64,000 nt of DNA from JBNAGF01 sp049801055 (lineage in GTDB: Bacteria > Pseudomonadota > Alphaproteobacteria > Rhodobacterales > Rhodobacteraceae), in assembly GCF_049801055.1 (NCBI RefSeq), contig NZ_JBNAGF010000007.1:124001-188000 (forward strand), in the 5' to 3' direction. Of this stretch, positions 17,464 through 25,610 are shown in pieces (the stretch's first letter is position 1; each line of letters begins with the position of its first letter). Below the pieces are notes generated by a model. It saw nothing but the letters and a program-made list of their open reading frames with translations, had not been told where the DNA came from and searched no databases. Position numbers and translations under genes: made by a program.

Positions 17464-18223
17464 GGGCCTGCACTTGGTCCAGCAGATCTGCAACTGGCTG
17501 ATCCTGATAGAGCGATACAACCCTTCCAATGATGAACAGGGTGGGAGTGGTCAGACCTGCATCGCGCACATCCGTTGCCAGCCGGTCTAGCCGCGACACC
17601 ATTCGGAACTCATCGGGTGTGGTCGCTTTGCCCACGGCCAGAACGGGCGTCCCGCCGGGCAGGTTTTCTGTCATCAGGCCGATGGCGATCTGGCCGATAT
17701 TGGCCACGCCCATATAGACGACCAGCGTAGACTCCGGATCTGCCAGCCGTTTCCAGTCGAGATCCAGCACCTTGTCGGCCTGACGGTGGCCAGTGACATA
17801 CTGGACCGAAGTTGCCAGACCGCGATGGGTCAGAGGCACTCCGGTCGAGCAGGAGGCGCCCTGTGCTGCCGTGATTCCCGGCGCATAGGCGACGGCAACG
17901 CCGTGACCCATAAGATAGGCCGCTTCCTCGGAACCGCGGCCGAAAATCATCGGGTCGCCGCCCTTGAGGCGCGCCACGGTGTGACCCGCGCGTGCCTGTT
18001 CCAACAGGATTTCGTTGATCCGGTCCTGTGGAACGGTGTGGCATTTGGGTGCTTTGCCGACCGGGATCAACCTCGCTCCTTCGGTATGCATGGAAAGGAT
18101 TTCGTCCGAGACCAGACGATCGTAAACCACCACATCGGCCTCGCGAAGCATCCGCAGGGCGCGCACCGTCATCAACTCGGGGTCACCCGGTCCGGCGCCG
18201 ATCAGAAAAACCTTACCGCTCAT
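17456..18223 (-). CDS. nirE: NirE, uroporphyrinogen-III C-methyltransferase
   Basis: 255 residues from the ATG at 18223 (MSGKVFLIGAGPGDPELMTV). The glycine-rich FLIGAGPGDPELMTVRAL start, VVYDRLVSDEI, RLKGGDPMIFGRGSEEA (about 83-97) and the GASCSTGVPLTHRG block are the diagnostic SUMT signatures. It uses two SAM to make precorrin-2, the first committed step towards siroheme and heme d1. As the first gene of the E-C-F-DL-G-H-J-N operon it has its own Dnr-type box at 18367, separated from nirS by the NirT-like and cupredoxin genes. Confidence 0.95.
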   Translation of the reverse strand: MSGKVFLIGAGPGDPELMTVRALRMLREADVVVYDRLVSDEILSMHTEGARLIPVGKAPKCHTVPQDRINEILLEQARAGHTVARLKGGDPMIFGRGSEEAAYLMGHGVAVAYAPGITAAQGASCSTGVPLTHRGLATSVQYVTGHRQADKVLDLDWKRLADPESTLVVYMGVANIGQIAIGLMTENLPGGTPVLAVGKATTPDEFRMVSRLDRLATDVRDAGLTTPTLFIIGRVVSLYQDQPVADLLDQVQAHA

Positions 18224-18366
18224 GAGCCAACTCGCTTGTTCTGAATGTCGTAAAAACCCGGTTTTCCAAGCCATCTGTGCGACTTGAAATCTTAGCGAAA
18301 ACAGTGTTTTGCTGGCAATTCGGGTGTGTCATAGCGAGAGAGTGGCCCAATCGCCACACAGCCTCC

Positions 18367-18380
18367 TTGACTTTCGTTAA
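18367..18380 (-). promoter_or_regulatory. Fnr/Dnr-type box before nirE
   Basis: TTGACTTTCGTTAA on the plus strand, the same 14-mer as before nnrS. Its centre is 150 bases upstream of the nirE ATG, which is on the minus strand. It gives the heme d1 operon a promoter separate from that of nirS. Confidence 0.7.
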
Positions 18381-18407
18381 GAAGCGCGGGAATTGCTCCC
18401 GCGCTTC
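18381..18407 (-). terminator. Hairpin after the cupredoxin gene
   Basis: A perfect inverted repeat with 11-base arms (GAAGCGCGGGA) and a 5-base loop. It follows the cupredoxin stop by about 28 bases and touches the Dnr-type box of nirE directly. There is no long T tract, so termination may be partial. Confidence 0.6.
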
Positions 18408-18434
18408 TCCTACTTGCCTGCAATCTGCCTCGGC

Positions 18435-18848
18435 TCAGGGGTCGACTGTGATCATTCCGATCATGTTCTGGGTTTCCCAATGCGGCCCGCAAAGGTAGTC
18501 AACCGGGCCAGGAGCGATGAAGGTCATCTCCACGGTTTCCTCCGGAAAAATCCGATCGCTTTCCGGTTCACTGCCATCCTTCAGAAGAACACTGTGGCTG
18601 GTGCGTTTGTCCACATTCACCCAGCGCACCGTGGTGCCGACTTTGACGGTCAGCGCGGCGGGGCAGAAACTGTATTTGTACATCAATACGATTTCCGCAT
18701 CCTCCACAGCTTCGGAGGCCGATCCGAACAACTCGACGTAGCGCTCTTCCGCTTCGGCGCAAAGAGCAGCGGCTTCGTCGTCCGCGGCCAGTCCGGGCGT
18801 AGCGATAATCAGCAGCAGAGCAGCGGGAAGAAGGCTATGGGTCTTCAT
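18435..18848 (-). CDS. Periplasmic cupredoxin-like copper protein
   Basis: 137 residues with a signal peptide (LLPAALLLIIATPGLAAD). The C-terminal part is a cupredoxin fold with the type 1 copper ligands visible: His85 in TSHSVLL, then Cys120, His123 and Met129 in YLCGPHWETQNM, a C-x2-H-x5-M spacing that differs from the C-x2-H-x4-M of pseudoazurin. It is encoded between the multiheme cytochrome and the nirE operon, downstream of nirS. An electron carrier role to NirS or from the multiheme protein is a reasonable inference. An acidic N-terminal extension (about 22-50) precedes the copper domain. I do not know a named homologue. Confidence 0.75.
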   Translation of the reverse strand: MKTHSLLPAALLLIIATPGLAADDEAAALCAEAEERYVELFGSASEAVEDAEIVLMYKYSFCPAALTVKVGTTVRWVNVDKRTSHSVLLKDGSEPESDRIFPEETVEMTFIAPGPVDYLCGPHWETQNMIGMITVDP

Positions 18849-18876
18849 TGTCCAACACTCCTTTTCAGGATGGAAA

Positions 18877-18897
18877 GGGGCCGGATCTACCGGCCCC
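18877..18897 (-). terminator. Hairpin between the NirT-like gene and the cupredoxin gene
   Basis: 8-base arms (GGGGCCGG / CCGGCCCC) around a 5-base loop, lying between two genes read on the minus strand. It may limit readthrough or stabilise the upstream mRNA. Confidence 0.5.
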
Positions 18898-18904
18898 CTT
18901 TTCG

Positions 18905-20695
18905 TTATTGTCCGACCACGTTCACGGTGGCAGTTTCGTCATCCAGCGCAAGGCTGGTGTCGAGCGTCACATGGTGGAACCGTGCCGCGGCATAGTCGTC
19001 GTGGATCGCAAAGCCGACCGTATAAGTCTGACCGGCTTCCAGTGGCACGTCACCGGGGGCGCCGTTGGCCAGAGGCCGCGAGAACACCACGGTCCACATG
19101 CCGGCGGCCAAGTTGGCAGAGGCTGCCATTTCGCCTTCGTTCACGATCCGCTGTTCCAGAAGATACCCATTGCTGGAGCTTCCATCCGCATAGACGCGCA
19201 TCAGGTCGAGGATGGTGCCATCGGCGAGGTACTGCTCGATCTCGGCTTCGGCCTTGAGCTGGTCCCAGCCGCCCAGAGCCTTGCCGCGACGCCCCTTGAC
19301 TTCAACCTTGGTCCGGCTTTCGGACAGATACTTGGTCACAGTGCCTTCGGCGGTCAGGCGCCCTGCGACATCTGCATTCGCGGCAATCGCTTCGGCGCCC
19401 GGATCAAAGGGCATAAAGGTGTTATCGGCGTGGCAAGAAGCCCAGCAGCCAGCCTGTTCACCGAGTTCGATACCAGCGCCGGTGATCATCATGGCGACCT
19501 TGATCTGGTTGTCAGGATCCATTTTACCTCCATCGACGAACGGGGCAGGGGAGTGACCAGCATCCGGCCATTGCAGACGAACGTAGAGGGTCTCTCCGTC
19601 ATGGGCGGCCTGAACGGTCGCGTCGATGACGCCGCGCTTGCCGGGGATCGGCGTCGGTTCCAGTTCACCACCTGCAACAATCTTGTTGCCGATCGTGTCC
19701 AGTTCCTTGGCGTGACAAGTCGAACAGGCATCGCCGCCTTTGGTCAGCGGACGGGCACCGCCGTGCATTTTGCCATTCTGCACCCATTCAAACGAGGCCT
19801 GACCGGGATAGAACAGCTTCAGATCTGCGCTGGCGACAGAGTTCCAGTCGATTCCCGCTGCCACATCTTCGCCGCCGCCTGCGCCAGAGGCAGGAGTGGC
19901 TTCGCCATTGGCTTTGGCACGTTCTTCGGCCACAGCTGCATCCACGGCGAATGCGATCTGTGCCTGAACCGATTCCTGCTGCGCCTGTTTGGCGGCTTTC
20001 TCGGCCTCGGCCTCGGCGGCCTCCTTGGCTTCGACGCGCTCGAGGCTCACCAGATATTCCGGCGGGATCGGGCGGGCGAATGCAGGGTTCGGAGCTTCGA
20101 GCTCTTCAAGATACTCTTCGGCAGCACGATCACGCAGGTTCGAGTGCGCAATACCTTTGTGACAGTCGATGCAGGTCTGTCCGACTTCCATCGCGTTCAG
20201 GTGCTGCTGGCGCGCACGGGGTTTCTGGAATTCGGGCATCATCGATTCGAAATCGTGGCAGTTTCTGCATTCGATCGAATCTGTGGATTTCATCCTTTCC
20301 CATTCGTTCATCGCCAGATGGAGGCGTTTCTTGTCGAACTTTTCCGGTGTGTTGATGGTGCCGACCATCTTGCCCCACAGCTCTCGGGATGCTTTGATCT
20401 TGCGGATCATCTTGTGGGTCCAGTCCTTCGGCACATGGCAGTCGGAACAGACCGCTCCCACACCGGACCGGTTCACGTCGTGAATGGTGCCTTTGTATTC
20501 TTCATACACATATTCGCGCATCTCATGGCACGACAGGCAGAATTTCTCGGTGTTCGTGGCTTCCATTGCGGTGTTGAACCCGCCCCAGAAGATGATGCCT
20601 GCGGCAAAAGCACCGGCAATCCCGGCAACGGGCATTCCCCACAGGAAATACCGGCGCCAGATCGGTTTTTTCTTATCCGTTTCGGACTGGGTCAT
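18905..20695 (-). CDS. NapC/NirT-type multiheme cytochrome fused to an ethylbenzene-dehydrogenase-like heme domain
   Basis: 596 residues. One membrane anchor (about 17-40) precedes a NapC/NirT tetraheme domain with CLSCH (53-57), CSDCH (83-87), CRNCH (143-147) and CIDCH (175-179). An Ala/Glu-rich helical linker (about 222-265) leads to a second part with a further CSTCH (324-328), an atypical CWASCH (417-422, C-x3-CH) and a beta-rich segment that resembles the heme-binding subunit of ethylbenzene dehydrogenase (YVRLQWPDAGHSPAPFVDG). NapC/NirT proteins take electrons from quinol to periplasmic reductases. Lying directly after nirS, it probably delivers electrons to NirS, possibly through the cupredoxin that follows. 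NirT of Pseudomonas is only about 200 residues, so the C-terminal 400 residues are the unusual part. Confidence 0.8.
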   Translation of the reverse strand: MTQSETDKKKPIWRRYFLWGMPVAGIAGAFAAGIIFWGGFNTAMEATNTEKFCLSCHEMREYVYEEYKGTIHDVNRSGVGAVCSDCHVPKDWTHKMIRKIKASRELWGKMVGTINTPEKFDKKRLHLAMNEWERMKSTDSIECRNCHDFESMMPEFQKPRARQQHLNAMEVGQTCIDCHKGIAHSNLRDRAAEEYLEELEAPNPAFARPIPPEYLVSLERVEAKEAAEAEAEKAAKQAQQESVQAQIAFAVDAAVAEERAKANGEATPASGAGGGEDVAAGIDWNSVASADLKLFYPGQASFEWVQNGKMHGGARPLTKGGDACSTCHAKELDTIGNKIVAGGELEPTPIPGKRGVIDATVQAAHDGETLYVRLQWPDAGHSPAPFVDGGKMDPDNQIKVAMMITGAGIELGEQAGCWASCHADNTFMPFDPGAEAIAANADVAGRLTAEGTVTKYLSESRTKVEVKGRRGKALGGWDQLKAEAEIEQYLADGTILDLMRVYADGSSSNGYLLEQRIVNEGEMAASANLAAGMWTVVFSRPLANGAPGDVPLEAGQTYTVGFAIHDDYAAARFHHVTLDTSLALDDETATVNVVGQ

Positions 20696-20790
20696 ATCCA
20701 GGCTCCGTTTTTGTCTCGTCTGGCCTCAGGTAGTCAGGCCCATGGATTTGGCTGATTGGTGACCGGGAGCTGTGTCCCGAAAAACAGGAA

Positions 20791-20815
20791 GAGGGCGGGC
20801 GAGCAGCCCGCCCTC
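20791..20815 (-). terminator. Terminator-like hairpin after nirS
   Basis: Perfect 10-base arms (GAGGGCGGGC / GCCCGCCCTC) with a 5-base loop, 24 bases after the nirS stop. On the minus strand it is followed by TTCCTGTTTTTCG. It probably makes nirS mRNA more abundant than that of the NirT-like gene. Confidence 0.7.
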
Positions 20816-20838
20816 TCCGAATTCACGCAACCGATCCG

Positions 20839-22515
20839 TCAGGTGACGTGGTTCGAACGGTTGTAGACGTTGAACTTGCCAGTCGGGGCGTAGAGACCCT
20901 TCACCCGGCCGATTTCTTCAAGCGTCTTGGCGTCGTAGATTACCATTTCGCCGTTCGGCTCTTTCGAAGTTGCACGGTTCCACTTGGAAACCCAGACCTC
21001 GGTGCCATCCTTGTTGAACTCGAAGTGAACGGCGACGTTGCCTTCCTCTTCGGTGATCTGGATGGTTTTAACGATCTCACCGGTCTCTTTCGAGATGACC
21101 TGAACGGACTGCTGCACTTCGGGTTCGGGGTGCTTGGTCTGGTCAGCCCAGATGTAGTCCGAATTCGGGTGCGTCCGGATGAACAGGCCTGCGCCGTCGG
21201 TTTCAACTTCGTAGCAGGTCTTCCATGCTGCGTCCGGATGACCTTCGGGGTCGTTACCCCAGACGGTCACGGTGCCTTCGCCGAGGTGGGTCGTACCGGC
21301 AACCGGACCACAGTTCGGGTCCATCCAGTTGGCGCCCGGGCCGGGGTGCGGCAGCGGTGCGGTGTCGATCATGGCCTCCAGCTTGTGGTCCTTGGTGTCG
21401 ACAACAACCATCTTGTTCGACGCGTTTGCGGCGATCTGGAAGTACCGGCCTGTCGGGTCGAAGAACCCGTCATGCAGGAACTTGGCCGAGTTGATCTTGT
21501 CGATCCGCAGGTTGTCGAGATCGGTGTAATCGACCTGCCACAGCTGGCCGAGTTCTTTCACGGCAACGATCCAGGTCGGCTCGTTCGGGGTGGTGTAGAT
21601 TGCGGCCACACGGGCTTCTTCCACATAGTCGCCGTCCACGTTCACGCCGCGGGTCGAAACGACCTTGACCGGTTCCATGGTTTGTGCATCGACAATGGCA
21701 AAGTGCGGAGGCCAGTAGGCGCCGCCGATGACGTATTTACCGTCGCCGGATACAGCCACGTCGCGGGCGTCATAGCCAATGGAAACTTCGGAAACCAGCA
21801 TCTTGTCCGGCGTCTGCCAGAGATCGATCTTGGTCATCTTGCCGTCGCGGCCCATGGTGTACCAGAAGCGGCCCGGGTTTTCCGGTTCTTCCAGCTTGTG
21901 GTGCTCGGAGGCCTTAAGCACGTGCACCGCGTAACCGGTCGGAATGTGCGCCAGCACTTCCTTGGTGTCGCCGTCAATCACGGCTACCTTACCTACGTCA
22001 CGCTCGATAACGACGAAGAAGTTTTCCCAGTTGCGGCCATGCAGCGGCTCGGTCGGGTAATCTTCGGGCTCAACATAAACCTTGCGGGTCTGTCTCATCT
22101 GCTCGAGCGACATTTCCGGCGGCTTCGGCGGCTCCATCATGATGTAGGTTGCCATATCGCGGATCTGATCCTCGGTCATGATGTCCGAGAAGTTGTTCAT
22201 CCCGCCTTCGGTGCCCCAGGCAATGATTTTTTCAAGACGCTCTTGGCCGAGTTTCAAGGTGCCGGATACGGTCATGGTGCCGTCGGCATTCTTGACTTTC
22301 ACTTCCGGCTCGAGGCTCTTGCCGGTGGCGCCTTTCCGCAGGACGCCGTGGCAGCCCGCGCACCGTTCAAAGTAAAGTTGTTTGGATGCTTCGAACGCTT
22401 CTTCGCTCAATTGAGGCCCTTCGGCAAAGGCCGGTGCGGCAACGCTGCCCAGCAGCATTGCCAAACCAACCCCTAAAGCGCGGCCGGTTTTGTTGTAGCT
22501 GATTCCAAGTGACAT
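20839..22515 (-). CDS. nirS: NirS, cytochrome cd1 nitrite reductase
   Basis: 558 residues from the ATG at 22515, which has GGAGAG 5 bases upstream. The frame stays open for 81 further codons without a signal, so those are not used. Signal peptide to about residue 31, c-heme site CAGCH (52-56), then the d1 propeller (FFVVIERDVGKVAVIDGDTK to YAPTGKFNVYNRSNHVT). The His residues in HVLKASEHHKLEE and AGTTHLGEG are in the regions of the d1 active site. It reduces nitrite to NO in the periplasm. It is the first gene of its transcript, under a Dnr-type box at 22579, and divergent from norC. Confidence 0.97.
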   Translation of the reverse strand: MSLGISYNKTGRALGVGLAMLLGSVAAPAFAEGPQLSEEAFEASKQLYFERCAGCHGVLRKGATGKSLEPEVKVKNADGTMTVSGTLKLGQERLEKIIAWGTEGGMNNFSDIMTEDQIRDMATYIMMEPPKPPEMSLEQMRQTRKVYVEPEDYPTEPLHGRNWENFFVVIERDVGKVAVIDGDTKEVLAHIPTGYAVHVLKASEHHKLEEPENPGRFWYTMGRDGKMTKIDLWQTPDKMLVSEVSIGYDARDVAVSGDGKYVIGGAYWPPHFAIVDAQTMEPVKVVSTRGVNVDGDYVEEARVAAIYTTPNEPTWIVAVKELGQLWQVDYTDLDNLRIDKINSAKFLHDGFFDPTGRYFQIAANASNKMVVVDTKDHKLEAMIDTAPLPHPGPGANWMDPNCGPVAGTTHLGEGTVTVWGNDPEGHPDAAWKTCYEVETDGAGLFIRTHPNSDYIWADQTKHPEPEVQQSVQVISKETGEIVKTIQITEEEGNVAVHFEFNKDGTEVWVSKWNRATSKEPNGEMVIYDAKTLEEIGRVKGLYAPTGKFNVYNRSNHVT

Positions 22516-22578
22516 GATCACTCTCCAATATGCGTGGTGAGGCAAGGCGGAGACTGAGACACTCAGAGGTCGCGCTCC

Positions 22579-22592
22579 TTGACCAAAGTCAA
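22579..22592 (-). promoter_or_regulatory. Fnr/Dnr-type box before nirS
   Basis: TTGACCAAAGTCAA, a perfect TTGAC-N4-GTCAA palindrome. Its centre is about 70 bases before the nirS ATG, a typical distance for a box at -41.5 with a leader of about 30 bases. Confidence 0.88.
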
Positions 22593-22875
22593 CGAGAGAG
22601 ACAGAAACCGATCGGATCGAGACGCCGCACGCACCTGAAAAACTTGACTTTTTGATGCAACTTACGTGGTTCTTCTGCAGGTCGGATCTCCGCCGGGTTC
22701 GCTGATCCAAGATGATCTGAATCTTCGGGACATGCGTATGGCGGCAGGTTCGCAGCACCAGTTCTAGGGGTGGCAGCAGTCTTTGTCATACAATCGTCGA
22801 GCGACCGGAGTCAGGCCCATCCGAACCAGGATTTTGGCCTGATCTTTCTAGTCTGGAGATTTCTCCGCCGAATTC

Positions 22876-22889
22876 TTGACTTTGGTTAA
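22876..22889 (+). promoter_or_regulatory. Fnr/Dnr-type box before norC
   Basis: TTGACTTTGGTTAA, one base off the perfect palindrome, centred about 71 bases before the norC ATG. The decayed nor copy at 10472 keeps a mutated version (TTGACTTTGGCTTAGG). Confidence 0.85.
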
Positions 22890-22953
22890 GGCGTCTTGGG
22901 AGCGAGGCCGCGATGGTTCTGTTCATCCTCAACGCTGCGCAAAGGAGAGCGCG

Positions 22954-23406
22954 ATGCGCGAAGTCATGACCAAAAGCATGGCCCGCAACATATTTTATGG
23001 CGGGTCACTGTTCTTCATCATCATCTTCCTGGGCCTGTCGGCCCATTCACACCGCTATATCGTCACCACCTCGACCAACGCCGAGACGCTGACGGATAGT
23101 GTCAAAGCGGGCAAACATATTTGGGAAAAACATGCCTGTGTTAACTGCCACTCGATTCTGGGTGAAGGAGCATACTTTGCCCCTGAGGTCGGGAATGTCA
23201 TGGAGCGCTGGGGCGTTCTGGATGATCCCGACGGAGCCTATGAGGCGCTCAAGGTCTGGATGGAATCTCAGCCTACCGGCATCGAGGGACGCCGGCAGAT
23301 GCCCCGGTTCGACCTGAGTGACGAGGAAATGCGCAATCTGAGCGACTTCCTTCTCTGGACCAACACTATCGACACTCAGGGCTGGCCGCCCAACGAGGCC
23401 GGCTAA
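22954..23406 (+). CDS. norC: NorC, nitric oxide reductase cytochrome c subunit
   Basis: 150 residues from the ATG at 22954 with AAAGGAG upstream. One N-terminal membrane anchor (about 14-32) followed by a periplasmic cytochrome c domain with CVNCH (62-66) and the distal Met in RRQMPRFDLSDEE. NorC passes electrons from periplasmic cytochrome c or cupredoxins to NorB. It lies 12 bases before norB, with AAGGAGG in the gap. The first residues (MREVMTKSMARNIFYGG) and the leader are the part also found in the decayed copy near 10550. Confidence 0.97.
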   Translation: MREVMTKSMARNIFYGGSLFFIIIFLGLSAHSHRYIVTTSTNAETLTDSVKAGKHIWEKHACVNCHSILGEGAYFAPEVGNVMERWGVLDDPDGAYEALKVWMESQPTGIEGRRQMPRFDLSDEEMRNLSDFLLWTNTIDTQGWPPNEAG

Positions 23407-23418
23407 GGAGGACGCAAA

Positions 23419-24785
23419 ATGAAATACGAATCTCAAAAAATTGCTCTGGTCTACTTTGCTGTAGCCATGGGGCTGTTTGCGATCCAGGTGATCGGCGGAC
23501 TTTTAGCAGGCTGGATCTACGTCGCTCCGAACACGCTGTCGGAATTGCTGCCGTTCAACATCGTTCGCATGTTGCACACAAACTCGCTGATCGTGTGGTT
23601 GATCCTCGGTTTCTTTGGCGCCGCTTACTTCCTGATACCGGAAGAGGCGGAGCGTGAAATCCATTCGACCAAGCTGGCTTACATCCAGCTCGCGATTCTG
23701 GTGCTTGGCACGCTTGGCGTCGTCGTCACCTATGTCTTCAACCTGTTCGAAGGCAACTTCCTGCTGGGCAAGGAAGGCCGCGAGTTCCTTGAACAACCCA
23801 AATGGGTCAAAGCAGGTATTGTCGTTGCCGCGCTGATCTTCCTCTACAACGTCTCGATGACGGTTCTGAAGGGCAAGAAGACGGCGATCACCAATATCCT
23901 GCTTCTCGGCCTGTGGGGACTGGCATTGCTGTTCCTGTTTGCCTTCTACAATCCGTCCAACCTCGCGCTGGACAAGCAATACTGGTGGTACGTTGTCCAC
24001 CTGTGGGTTGAAGGTGTCTGGGAACTGATCATGGCGTCCATTCTGGCCTACCTGATGCTCAAGCTGACCGGTGTTGACCGTGAAGTGGTTGAGAAATGGC
24101 TGTATGTCATCGTCGCCGCGGCATTGTTCTCGGGAATCCTCGGCACCGGCCACCACTACTACTGGGTCGGCGGACCCGGCTACTGGCAGTGGATCGGCTC
24201 GATCTTCTCAAGCCTCGAAGTGATCCCCTTCTTCGGAATGATGGCTTTTGCCTTCGTCATGGTCTGGAAGGGCCGTCGTGACCACCCGAACAAGGCCGCT
24301 CTTCTGTGGTCGCTGGGCTGCGCCACGCTTGCCTTCTTCGGCGCCGGTGTCTGGGGCTTCCTGCACACGCTGCATGGGGTGAACTACTATACCCACGGTA
24401 CCCAGATCACGGCCGCACACGGTCACCTAGCCTTCTTTGGCGCCTATGTTGCCCTGAACCTGGCGATCTTCAGCTATGCGATGCCAATCCTTCGCAACCG
24501 AGATCCCTACAATCAGGTTCTGAACATGGCTTCGTTCTGGCTGATGACAAGCGGCATGGTTTTCATGACCTTCGTGCTGACCTTTGCCGGCACCATCCAG
24601 ACCCACCTGCAGCGCGTTCTTGGCGACTACTTCATGGACGTGCAGGACCAGGTCGCGATCTTCTATTGGATGCGCTTCGGGTCCGGGTTGGTCGTGGTGA
24701 TCGGCGCACTGCTCTTCATCTACGCAATGTGGGTGCCGCGCAAAGAGGTCATTGAACCCGGCGCAGCCGAAACCCCGGCGGAGTG

Positions 24786-24786
<1 letters not shown>
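23419..24786 (+). CDS. norB: NorB, nitric oxide reductase large subunit
   Basis: 455 residues with about 12 transmembrane helices, of the short, cytochrome c-dependent type (no quinol-oxidase extension). It carries the heme-copper oxidase superfamily residues: the low-spin heme b His in FNIVRMLHTNSLIVW (about 53), HLWVEGVWELIMASILAY with the Fe-B ligand His and the Glu next to it (about 194-211), GTGHHYYWVGGPGYW (about 240) and HGVNYYTHGTQITAAHGHLAF (about 320). It reduces two NO to N2O at a heme b3/Fe-B centre. Its stop overlaps the norQ start. Confidence 0.97.
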
Positions 24787-25601
<815 letters not shown>

Positions 25602-25610
25602 GGCCGGCCA

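Larger units (their letters stand above)
22516..22953. other. Divergent nirS-norC promoter region
   Basis: 438 bases with no gene. It holds one Dnr-type box for each direction (22579 and 22876), about 297 bases apart, so the two operons have separate promoters. The middle has no reading frame that I can support. Confidence 0.7.

Noticed and set aside
18848..20755. Long open frame of 635 codons on the plus strand opposite the multiheme cytochrome
   Set aside because: The minus strand carries five c-heme sites and a coherent protein. The plus-strand frame has no family features and follows from the high GC at third positions.
20848..22476. 542-codon open frame opposite nirS
   Set aside because: nirS is certain on the minus strand. 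The shadow frame has no ribosome site or domain.
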